From NCBI RefSeq assembly GCF_024281035.1, contig NZ_JAMXLH010000032.1, positions 156,764 to 220,763 on the forward strand: a stretch of 64,000 nt of DNA. The letters are read 5' to 3'. Positions 46,834 to 54,462 of this stretch are shown here, in pieces. The DNA comes from Paraburkholderia sp. Its GTDB lineage: Bacteria > Pseudomonadota > Gammaproteobacteria > Burkholderiales > Burkholderiaceae. The stretch's first letter is position 1, and each line of letters starts with the position of its first letter. The notes below the pieces were generated by a model that did no database searches, had not been told where the DNA came from, and was given only the letters and a program-made list of their open reading frames with translations. Position numbers and translations under genes: made by a program.

Positions 46834-47346
46834 ATGACGACCACTGCTCCCGCCACCAGGGCAGGTCGCGCGAAATCAGCCCCGGCGCGCAAAGAACGCG
46901 TCCCCGGGGCGTTCCATCTTTTCGACTTCGCAGCGGTGTCTCAGGCAACGCCGCTGGAGCGCATCGCATGGATCAGGCATGGCATTGGCGCCGGATGCGT
47001 CATGGAGATGGCGGCACGAATGGACATCAGCCAGGATCGGTTGATGAAGCAGCTTGGCTTGCCACGCGCCACCATCGTACGCAAGGCAACGGCACGTCAA
47101 AATCTGTCGACCGCACAGGCCGAGCGTGTGATTGGACTCGCAATGCTCATCGTCCAGGTGCAGACGATGGTGAACGAATCGGGCAACCGGGAAGGATTCG
47201 ATGCCGCGCACTGGCTTGCTCAGTGGTTCGAACGTCCGAATGCAGCCTTGGGCGGGCGGCGACCGGCCGAATTGATGGACACCGTCACGGGACAGAATCT
47301 GGTGTTCTCGATACTGGCGAAGCTGCAAAGCGCGGCCTACGCATGA
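46834..47346 (+). CDS. Xre/MbcA/ParS-family antitoxin without adjacent toxin
   Basis: A 170-residue type II antitoxin. An N-terminal Xre-like HTH region (MEMAARMDISQDRLMKQLGL, then PRATIVRKA) leads to a DUF2384-type C-terminus with ERVIGLAMLIVQVQTMV and AAHWLAQWFERPNAALGGRRPAELMDT (key LGGRRPAELM). The usual partner is a RES-domain NAD-degrading toxin just downstream. Here only a 54-codon frame overlapping by ATGA (47343) follows, with no RES motifs, so the antitoxin looks solitary. Confidence 0.82.
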   Translation: MTTTAPATRAGRAKSAPARKERVPGAFHLFDFAAVSQATPLERIAWIRHGIGAGCVMEMAARMDISQDRLMKQLGLPRATIVRKATARQNLSTAQAERVIGLAMLIVQVQTMVNESGNREGFDAAHWLAQWFERPNAALGGRRPAELMDTVTGQNLVFSILAKLQSAAYA

Positions 47347-47442
47347 TCACAGTGCCACAGGCCCGCCCGGCGACAGCGCGGGCGGTATGTCTGGTGTCCT
47401 GCAAAATGCCGACGTTCACGGCCTCCCGGGTCGCGCGGCGTA

Positions 47443-48399
47443 CTACGAGGTTTCCTGGCGCGCGCGCCTGGTTTTACGTGCCGACGACGACTCGTCACGG
47501 GCCTTGAGCTGGCCCTGTAGTAACGCAGCCTGGCGGGCCAGCGCGTCACGCTCCCGCCTCAGGTCACGGGCCTCTTCGAGGACACTGCCGAGCTGCCGCT
47601 CATGGCGGCCGGCAAGCCGCCTGTGTTCATCGGCCTCGGCCGAGATCCGCTGGACATCGGCGACGAGCTGCTCGTTGCGCTGGCGCGCGTCCGACAGCGC
47701 GGCCTCACTGCGCCGCTGTGCACCTCGCGCCTCTTCGGTCTGCAGCATCACATGTTTCTGGACGCTTTCAAGTCGTGCAGTCGCCTGGTCGACCTCGCCC
47801 CGCAAGGCCGCTTCGTGCTGCGCATGCGTGGTCCGTAACGCTTCGAGTTCACGCATGTGGGCGGCTTGCAGCTCGCGCAGTGTCTGTTCCGATTGTGCCC
47901 GGACTGCATCCCGTTCGGCCACGGCGGTTTCGGCCTGCCGGTGGGCGGCATCACGCTCGGCATCGGTTTTCGCGTGCTCAGCCTGCATCGCCGCGAGCCG
48001 TGCGTGCTGGTTGTCAAGCCGGGCGCGAACGGTGCGAAGTTCGCCCTGAAGTTCCGCGTTGGCAGTCTCGAGTGTCCCGGCGCGCGTGATGGCTGCGGCC
48101 GCTTCCGCTTCGAGTTCGTCGCCACGCTGAGCAAAGACCCGTTCGCCTTGCTCGACCGCGAGTGCCCAGACCGACAGCATCGCATTGGCGACGGCCGGCG
48201 GCAGCGCGGCCGCGAGCGCGTCGTTGCGCGCCTGCTCGTCCTTCCACAGCTTCAGTTCATCGTTGATGGTGGTGCGGCTGCCCTGGCGGATTTCGGCGTA
48301 GATCAGGTCGACGGTGAGCTCATGCGCAAGCCGGCCGGCGGTGACGAGTCGCGCGGCGGCTTCCCGGGTACGGAGTCGGGTGTCACTGATACGGCTCAT
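47443..48399 (-). CDS. KfrA-like DNA-binding coiled-coil protein
   Basis: A 318-residue protein starting at the ATG at 48399. The N-terminal KfrA_N domain (TREAAARLVTAGRLAHELTV, IRQGSRTTINDELKLWKDEQ) binds DNA; residues about 100-300 are a long Ala/Glu/Arg coiled coil. KfrA proteins are autorepressors that form filament-like structures and help plasmid maintenance; chromosomal copies occur near integrases. A double palindrome lies 50-80 bases upstream. Confidence 0.87.
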   Translation of the reverse strand: MSRISDTRLRTREAAARLVTAGRLAHELTVDLIYAEIRQGSRTTINDELKLWKDEQARNDALAAALPPAVANAMLSVWALAVEQGERVFAQRGDELEAEAAAAITRAGTLETANAELQGELRTVRARLDNQHARLAAMQAEHAKTDAERDAAHRQAETAVAERDAVRAQSEQTLRELQAAHMRELEALRTTHAQHEAALRGEVDQATARLESVQKHVMLQTEEARGAQRRSEAALSDARQRNEQLVADVQRISAEADEHRRLAGRHERQLGSVLEEARDLRRERDALARQAALLQGQLKARDESSSARKTRRARQETS

Positions 48400-48450
48400 G
48401 GGCGGAGTTTCACCGTGAAAAGTGGTTGAAGGGGGCGATTCGCCCAAAAT

Positions 48451-48480
48451 TATAACGTTATATCTCAGTATAACGTTATA
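48451..48480. promoter_or_regulatory. Tandem TATAACGTTATA operator upstream of the KfrA-like gene
   Basis: The perfect palindrome TATAACGTTATA occurs twice, at 48451-48462 and 48469-48480, with centres 18 bases apart. It lies in the divergent promoter between the KfrA-like gene and the integrase gene. Repeated palindromes are expected for KfrA autoregulation, and the site could also control the integrase. Confidence 0.78.
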
Positions 48481-48577
48481 CACATAATGATTTGATGGAG
48501 AAATTTGTGATAACGCCCATAATCGCAAGTTCTTATCCTGTACGCTGCGAAAACTCCATCCGAAAACGCGTCACACC

Positions 48578-49768
48578 ATGAACCTTCCGACCGTCGCCCC
48601 AGCATCGCCGGAACTGCACCTGTCGCTCGGCCTGCCTGCGGCCCTCGACGGGCGCGACGGCACCAACCGCGCACGGGGCGGTCACCTGCAGATCGCGGCC
48701 GACACGGACGTGGAGGCCGTGCGCCTGTGGCTCGCGGAATATGCCGGCTCGCCGCACACGCTGCGCAGCTACCGGAAGGAAGCGGTACGCCTGCTGATGT
48801 GGGCCACCCGGACGTTGGGCAAGCCGCTCTCGAGCCTCACGCGCGAGGACTTCCTGCTATATGAACGGTTTCTCGCGGCACCCACCGGAGATTGGGCGGA
48901 CCCGGCCCGGCCGCGTCGGGGTGGCACGCGCCGGCTGTTCGACGGCCCGCTGTCGGAGCGCAGCCAGCATCAGGCGCTCGGCATCCTGTCGGGCCTGCTG
49001 TCGTATCTGGTCAGTGCCGGTTATCTCGCTGGCAATCCGCTTGCGCTGCGTCGCAGGACCGGCGCGGCGGCGAAGCGCACGCGGCGGGTCGAAAGGTATC
49101 TGGATCACGCGCTGTGGGACTATGTGCTCGCCAGCGTCGAGCAGTGGCCTCGGCTAACCGCGCGGGATCACCAGCACTACGAGCGCAGTCGCTGGCTGAT
49201 CCGCCTGCTGTACCACACAGGGTTGCGGGTCTCGGAAGCGGCGCATGCAAAGGCGGCCGACTTTTATCAGCGGCGGGGTAACTGGTGGCTGCACGTGGTG
49301 GGGAAGGGTGGCGCCGAGGGAGAGGTGCCGGTGAGCGCCGCGCTGATGGTGGACTTCGCGCGGTACCGGGTTTTTCATGGGCTCGCGCCAACGCCATTGG
49401 GAAACGAGACGGCGGCCGCGGTGATGAGCGTCGCGGGCGACCCGTGCAGACATCTGACGTCGGCGGCGGTCTACCTGATCGTCAAGGAAGTGTTCCGACG
49501 GGCCGCCGACACGCTTGCGATGAGCGATCCCGCGGGTGCCGCGACGCTTCGACGCGCATCCACTCACTGGCTACGGCATACCGCGGCGACACATCAGGCC
49601 GATGCTGGCACTGACCTGCGCTTCATCCAGAAAAACATGCGCCACGCGTCGATCCAGACGACCGGCATCTATCTTCATGCTGAAGATGATCGGCGGCATT
49701 TCGAGACCGTACAAGAGAGTGACGACAACATTGCACCGGAAGTACACCCCAGCGCTACGGGCATCTGA
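48578..49768 (+). CDS. Tyrosine recombinase / phage-type integrase
   Basis: A 396-residue integrase. N-terminal SAM-like core-binding domain (WLAEYAGSPHTLRSYRKEAV, then LTREDFLLYERFL) and a catalytic domain with R217 (HTGLRVSEA), K243 (VGKGG), H330/R333 (THWLRHTAATH), H356 (MRHASIQTT) and nucleophile Y365 (GIYLH). All catalytic residues are present. It is divergent from the KfrA-like gene and opens a run of defence-like genes, so it may mark the edge of an integrated island. No attachment site was identified. Confidence 0.93.
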   Translation: MNLPTVAPASPELHLSLGLPAALDGRDGTNRARGGHLQIAADTDVEAVRLWLAEYAGSPHTLRSYRKEAVRLLMWATRTLGKPLSSLTREDFLLYERFLAAPTGDWADPARPRRGGTRRLFDGPLSERSQHQALGILSGLLSYLVSAGYLAGNPLALRRRTGAAAKRTRRVERYLDHALWDYVLASVEQWPRLTARDHQHYERSRWLIRLLYHTGLRVSEAAHAKAADFYQRRGNWWLHVVGKGGAEGEVPVSAALMVDFARYRVFHGLAPTPLGNETAAAVMSVAGDPCRHLTSAAVYLIVKEVFRRAADTLAMSDPAGAATLRRASTHWLRHTAATHQADAGTDLRFIQKNMRHASIQTTGIYLHAEDDRRHFETVQESDDNIAPEVHPSATGI

Positions 49769-49910
49769 AGCGATGCGAAACCGATCGCGCGAACGTGTTC
49801 GAGTTGAGTCGGCGGTGACGTGATGGCGTTCGAATCGCGTCACGCAGGCAATTGAAACGGCTGAGCAGAGGCCACTTCCAAAGTAGACGAACGTACACTA
49901 ATATAGAGTC

Positions 49911-50546
49911 ATGGGGCGGCCGAACAAAGACCACATCTATCTAGAGAAAATCCGCGAGTATTTCGGGATGTACCGGTCGTTGCCGTCCTACGCGGAGCTA
50001 GGCAGGATGCTGGGCTTCAAGACGAAGAACGCGGCGTTCAAGGCGGCTGAACGGCTCACCGCCGCCGGGTTTCTAGAAGCGGGGCCAGGCGGCCGACTGG
50101 TTCCAGGCCCCGGATTCTTCCAGATCCCCTGGGTGAGTGATCGGCTTCCCGCTGGCCCTGTCGAAAGCGGCAGTGTTTCAGATGCGCTGGAGTTTCCAGA
50201 CATTCAGGAGTTGCTGATAGAGCGGCCAGCAGAGACGCTCCTTGTTACAATCCGCGGCGACTCGATGATCGATGCAGGCATTCTCGACGGCGACATCGCG
50301 ATAGTGCGTAAAAGCAGCAACGCTACAGCTGGTGATTTTGTGGTTGCGCTGGTCGACGGGGGCTTTACGTTAAAGGAACTGGGTTATCGCCGGGGGCAGC
50401 CCGTTCTCGTGCCTCATAACAAACGGTACAAGACCATCGCTCCTCAAGCTGAACTGAGCCTGCTGGGCATAGTGACAGGCATCATCCGTCGCTATCAGAT
50501 GAAAGCCGGCGGCATTCGAGCGAGTTCGAAAAGGAAAAGACCATGA
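49911..50546 (+). CDS. LexA-like S24 self-cleaving repressor
   Basis: A 211-residue LexA-type repressor. N-terminal winged helix (LPSYAELGRMLGFKTKNAAF, residues about 24-43), a cleavage site A81-G82 (DRLPAGPVES) and the S24 peptidase dyad Ser118 (RGDSMIDAGILDGDIAIV) and Lys155 (FTLKEL). Such proteins cleave themselves when RecA is activated by DNA damage. Its stop overlaps the next ORF by ATGA, so it is translated together with the DUF5131 and TcmP genes and probably represses that operon. Confidence 0.9.
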   Translation: MGRPNKDHIYLEKIREYFGMYRSLPSYAELGRMLGFKTKNAAFKAAERLTAAGFLEAGPGGRLVPGPGFFQIPWVSDRLPAGPVESGSVSDALEFPDIQELLIERPAETLLVTIRGDSMIDAGILDGDIAIVRKSSNATAGDFVVALVDGGFTLKELGYRRGQPVLVPHNKRYKTIAPQAELSLLGIVTGIIRRYQMKAGGIRASSKRKRP

Positions 50547-51295
50547 CAACCGTCAGCAGCATTGAGTGGACTGAGCAGACCTGGAACCCTACCGTTGGAT
50601 GCACCAAAATATCTCCGGGATGCAAGCATTGCTACGCGGAAGGAATGGCTCGTCGTCTAAAGGCAATGGGCACGCCGGGCTATGAGAATGGCTTTTCGCT
50701 TACACTGCTACCGACGCGGCTGGAAGATCCACTCAAGAGAAAGCGGCCGACAACATACTTCGTGAATTCGATGTCGGATCTGTTTCACGACAGAGTGCCT
50801 GATGCCTATATCGAACAGGTATTTGATGTTATCGCGCGCACCCCGCATCACACCTACCAGATCCTGACGAAGCGCGCTCCGCGGATGGCCCGTTACTTCA
50901 GGAAGCGCATCGTGCCGGCCAACGCATGGCTTGGTGTATCAGTCGAAGACCGCAAGTACGGCGTTCCGCGGATCGACCATCTCCGCACAATCGATGCGAC
51001 GATCAGGTTTCTGTCCGTCGAACCCCTTCTGCAGGACGTCGGCGACCTTGACCTGTCCGATATTCACTGGGTCATCGTCGGTGGCGAGTCGGGCCCAAAA
51101 GCTCGGCCCATGAAAACCGAATGGGCATTGTCAATCCAGAGGCAATGCGAAGAGCAGAACGTGGCGTTTTTCTTCAAACAATGGGGCGGCTGGGGGGCGG
51201 ATGGCAAGAAACGCGCGAAGGCAGCCAATGGCAGGCTACTCGATGGACGCACCTGGGATGAAATGCCGGCCGTCGTTTCCGAGCGTCTCGCGTAG
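50543..51295 (+). CDS. DUF5131 (phage Gp37/Gp68, three-Cys) protein
   Basis: A 250-residue protein of the phage Gp37/Gp68 family. The family start SIEWTEQTWNPTVGC is followed by three cysteines C20-x6-C27-x2-C30 (GCTKISPGCKHCYAE), an unusual radical-SAM-like cluster motif, then VNSMSDLFHDRVPD, LTKRAPRMARY and WVIVGGESGPKARPM (key GGESG). It is expected to bind an Fe-S cluster and perhaps act on DNA or nucleotides. The gene overlaps lexA-like by four bases and is followed by TcmP-family genes, its regular partners. Confidence 0.9.
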   Translation: MTTVSSIEWTEQTWNPTVGCTKISPGCKHCYAEGMARRLKAMGTPGYENGFSLTLLPTRLEDPLKRKRPTTYFVNSMSDLFHDRVPDAYIEQVFDVIARTPHHTYQILTKRAPRMARYFRKRIVPANAWLGVSVEDRKYGVPRIDHLRTIDATIRFLSVEPLLQDVGDLDLSDIHWVIVGGESGPKARPMKTEWALSIQRQCEEQNVAFFFKQWGGWGADGKKRAKAANGRLLDGRTWDEMPAVVSERLA

Positions 51296-51407
51296 CGTGC
51301 TCCGTTGTTTTCAGGGTAGGGCTTGATTTTACTGAGGCTTTTAGGGCAAATTGTTTGCCTGATAAGAAAATACGCCGCGATACGAGGCCGGTCGCGGACG
51401 ACCTCAC

Positions 51408-52676
51408 ATGATTTCAAATCACTATGACTGGGTTCCCGGGGGGCCGCCGCCGTTAATCAAACGGCATAGCGAGGTCAAACACTCGCTGTTGCGGTCTTAT
51501 CTGGTCGACTATTTCCTGACGCTCGTTTCCTCGCCGGCACAAGATCGGATCAAATTGACAATCGTCGACGGATTCTGCGGGGGCGGGTGTTACGTCAATG
51601 GTGCCGGGGAACGCGTGCCTGGCTCACCCCTTGTGATCCTAAACGCTATGCGCGAGGCACAGGCCAAGGTGATGGATCTCCAGCAACGTCGCAAGGAAAT
51701 TCACTTTGACGTTGAACTGGTCTGCATCGATGAGTCAGCCGACGCAATCGCTTACCTGAGGGGGGAACTCGACGCGCAGGGCTATGGTCATGCTCTTCAC
51801 TCCGGCTCGGTAAAGCTGCATTGTGGTACCTTCGCCAAACTGGCGCCCCAAATTGTCCAGAGGGCGACTGAGCGCTCGCCAAGAAGCGGGCGCGCCATTT
51901 TCGTACTCGACCAGTACGGATACAAGGCCGTGCCGCAGAGTGCCCTGGCGCTGATTTTCCGCACACTGCCGAGCGCCGAAGTCATCCTGACGTTTAACGT
52001 CGACGCGCTCATTAACTACCTGTCGCCCGGGACGCTCAGTGCCTTCGAACGCAGGACCGGCTTTACAGGTGCCGTCACCGCTGCCGATCTAGACCGCGGT
52101 ACGCGAGGTCCAGGATGGCGTCATCACATCCAGTCCAGTCTCTATTCAACTATCACCGGCAGTTCCGGTGCGGATTTCTTTACGCCGTTCTTTATCCGAC
52201 CCGAGCGGGGACACGGCGATTTCTGGCTGTTGCATCTATCCAAGCATTGGAAAGCCCGCGATGTCATGGCGCAGGCTCATTGGCAGCACCACAATCACTT
52301 TGGGCACTACGGACCGCCCGGGCTCGATATGTTGCGCACTGGCTATGCCGCCGTCATTAATCGCGAGAGCAGCCCACAGGCAACGTTCCAGTTCGATGAT
52401 GTCGCCCGGGCAGCGAGTACGGACGCCATGCTTGCACAAATCCCCAGAAAGTTGGCGGCGCGGCCCAACGGCATCCCTTTCGGAGAGTTTTTCCTTTCGC
52501 ACATTAACTCAACGCCCGCGACCATGAAAATGGTAGAAGCATCGGTGCTCGAACTGGTGCGCGCAAAAGAGATACAGGTGGTCGACACCGTCGGCGCTAT
52601 CCGCAGTGTGCGAACCAGCCTGAGGCCCAATCACATCATCCGGTTGCCGTCGCAAAAGTCGTTTGCCTTCATTTGA
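51408..52676 (+). CDS. TcmP-family (three-Cys-motif partner) protein, first copy
   Basis: A 422-residue protein recognised as TcmP by its context and by methyltransferase-like words: TIVDGFCGGGCYVNG (residues about 51-65), CIDESADAIAYLR and IFVLDQYGYKAVP, which resemble SAM-site motifs I and IV. A C-terminal winged-helix-like segment (GIPFGEFFLSHINSTPATMK) may bind nucleic acid. It follows the DUF5131 gene by 112 bases. The enzymatic activity is unproven. Confidence 0.8.
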   Translation: MISNHYDWVPGGPPPLIKRHSEVKHSLLRSYLVDYFLTLVSSPAQDRIKLTIVDGFCGGGCYVNGAGERVPGSPLVILNAMREAQAKVMDLQQRRKEIHFDVELVCIDESADAIAYLRGELDAQGYGHALHSGSVKLHCGTFAKLAPQIVQRATERSPRSGRAIFVLDQYGYKAVPQSALALIFRTLPSAEVILTFNVDALINYLSPGTLSAFERRTGFTGAVTAADLDRGTRGPGWRHHIQSSLYSTITGSSGADFFTPFFIRPERGHGDFWLLHLSKHWKARDVMAQAHWQHHNHFGHYGPPGLDMLRTGYAAVINRESSPQATFQFDDVARAASTDAMLAQIPRKLAARPNGIPFGEFFLSHINSTPATMKMVEASVLELVRAKEIQVVDTVGAIRSVRTSLRPNHIIRLPSQKSFAFI

Positions 52677-52730
52677 TTCACGATCACGAGGCCCGACGCA
52701 AATCGCATCTCATAGGCACGAGGAAGCACT

Positions 52731-53921
52731 ATGGAAAACTCGATTATTCCGACTTCCTATCTGGGCAGGGAGCAGGCGCTCGTCAAACATCATCTTCTCA
52801 GGGAATACCTCGAAAAGCTTATGCTCATCATGGGCATGGGCTCTCGCCAGAAGGAGCTGATGGAACTATGTTACGTCGATTGCTTTGCCGGACCTTGGGG
52901 CGACGATAGTGAGGCGATGGAATCTACCTCGATCGCGATCTCGCTGAACACGCTTGAGGCTTGCCGCAAGAAGCTGGAACAGTTGAACATGCCGGTCCGT
53001 GTGCGGGCGCTTTACATCGAGGAAAGTCCTCGCGCCTTCGCCAGGCTGCAAAAGTTTCTGGCGACAAGTACGCCGGGTGGCATCGAGTCCTCGTGCCTCC
53101 AAGGCGACTTTGTGGTGCTTAGGGCGCAGATTCTCAAGTGGCTCGGGCCGCGCGCATTCGGATTTTTTTTCATTGATCCCAAGGGCTGGAGCGAAGTTAG
53201 CGTTCCCATCCTGCGTCCTCTGCTCGAGCGTCCGCGCTCGGAGTTCCTTATCAATCTTATGTACGACTTCGTGAATCGCACGATGTCGATGGCTGGCTGG
53301 AAGGAAGAGATGGCTGATCTCATTGGGGAGCAGCTCGACCTGACGGGTATGGACCCCACTGAGCGGGAGCAGCGCATTGTCCGTGCTTATCGTCAGAACC
53401 TGAAGGCGTGTGCTCCGTGTTCCAACCGTGCCTATCCGCCGCGCGCGGCCCATGTCCGCGTCATGGACCCTGAGAAAGACCGTACCAAGTATCAACTCAT
53501 CTATCTGACGTCGCATGCGAAGGGGATTGTCGAGTTCAAGCGCATCTCGGAACAGGTCGACAAGGTCCAGCATCAGGTGCGCGCGGAGAAACGCGAGGTG
53601 CGGAAACTGAACCTGTCAGGGACCGGAGATCTCTTTGGCGCCGAGGGATATTTCGACCCGTCTGCGGGCCATGCCGGCGCGCTGGACGTGGTCAGATTCT
53701 GGCGGACGCACCTGAACGCGGGGCCCCAGACGATCAATATGTCGGATTTTGCGGATATTTTGGAGGAGACGGACTGGTTCGAATCCGACCTTCAGGCATC
53801 GCTTGCGCGTCTGATCAAGGATGGCAAAGTCGCAAACCTTTCGGCGGACGTGAAACGGCGAACAAAGCGGCCGCTTCACTTCGAAGAGAAGGGCGGCGAG
53901 ACCTTGAAATGGATTGAATGA
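52731..53921 (+). CDS. TcmP-family (three-Cys-motif partner) protein, second copy
   Basis: A 396-residue relative of the previous protein with its own motifs: CYVDCFAGPWGDDSE (residues about 47-61), LYIEESPRAFARLQ and FGFFFIDPKGWSEV, then EFLINLMYDFVNR. A GAGGA ribosome-binding site precedes the ATG at 52731. The two copies share organisation but little sequence, so they may act as a heterodimer or on different substrates. Confidence 0.84.
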   Translation: MENSIIPTSYLGREQALVKHHLLREYLEKLMLIMGMGSRQKELMELCYVDCFAGPWGDDSEAMESTSIAISLNTLEACRKKLEQLNMPVRVRALYIEESPRAFARLQKFLATSTPGGIESSCLQGDFVVLRAQILKWLGPRAFGFFFIDPKGWSEVSVPILRPLLERPRSEFLINLMYDFVNRTMSMAGWKEEMADLIGEQLDLTGMDPTEREQRIVRAYRQNLKACAPCSNRAYPPRAAHVRVMDPEKDRTKYQLIYLTSHAKGIVEFKRISEQVDKVQHQVRAEKREVRKLNLSGTGDLFGAEGYFDPSAGHAGALDVVRFWRTHLNAGPQTINMSDFADILEETDWFESDLQASLARLIKDGKVANLSADVKRRTKRPLHFEEKGGETLKWIE

Positions 53922-54462
53922 GGCTCCTCGTTCGCCATGAAAGCGCGCCGTCAACACTTTGCTGGACACGACGAGAGTGATCCGCGCCAGGCCGCACGCG
54001 ACTTCCGGTGCGTCGAGAGCATTCGACGTCTGAAACCGGAAATTTCGCGCTTGCGCGAAATCGCCTTTCGGATAACGATCTAGCTCAAACGAGCCCTGAC
54101 GGCTTGCGACGTGAGTTCGTTGCCAGCGAGCATCTGGCCGATTTTCGCGTTGTTGTTAAAAAGCGGACCGTCGAACGACATCGCTGACAACGTAGCCTTC
54201 AATCGAACTGCGATCGGCAGTACGTCCGCCTCCGCCTAGTTGACTTCGGGTCCGTTCATCTGAAGAACTGCTGGTACCCCTTGTCGTCGTCGCGACTGCG
54301 AAGGGGGCGTCGCGGCGCGAAGTCCGCGTCGCACCATAATGGTGCATGACGCCCGGTTTCCCTGCCGCGCGTCACGTGGAGCTCGGCGCGGGTGTCCGCA
54401 TGCCCGCGGCGGACAGGTACAATTCTGTGCTGGAGAGGCAACGCAGTCGCGAGAGACCAGTG
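53922..54462. other. Gap between the TcmP operon and the AAA+ operon, with a strong palindrome
   Basis: About 540 bases without a supported gene. ATTTCGCGC-TT-GCGCGAAAT (54042-54061) is a perfect 9-base-arm inverted repeat; no T-tract follows, so it may be an operator or a weak terminator. The promoter of the AAA+ operon should lie in 54070-54450 but is not distinct. Confidence 0.45.

Noticed and set aside
47343..47507. RES-domain toxin partner of the antitoxin
   Set aside because: The overlapping short frame lacks the RES residues (Arg, Glu, Ser pattern) and is far too short.
49860..49910. SOS box upstream of the LexA-like gene
   Set aside because: GAACGTAC and nearby words give only a poor dyad; no clear LexA operator could be called by eye.
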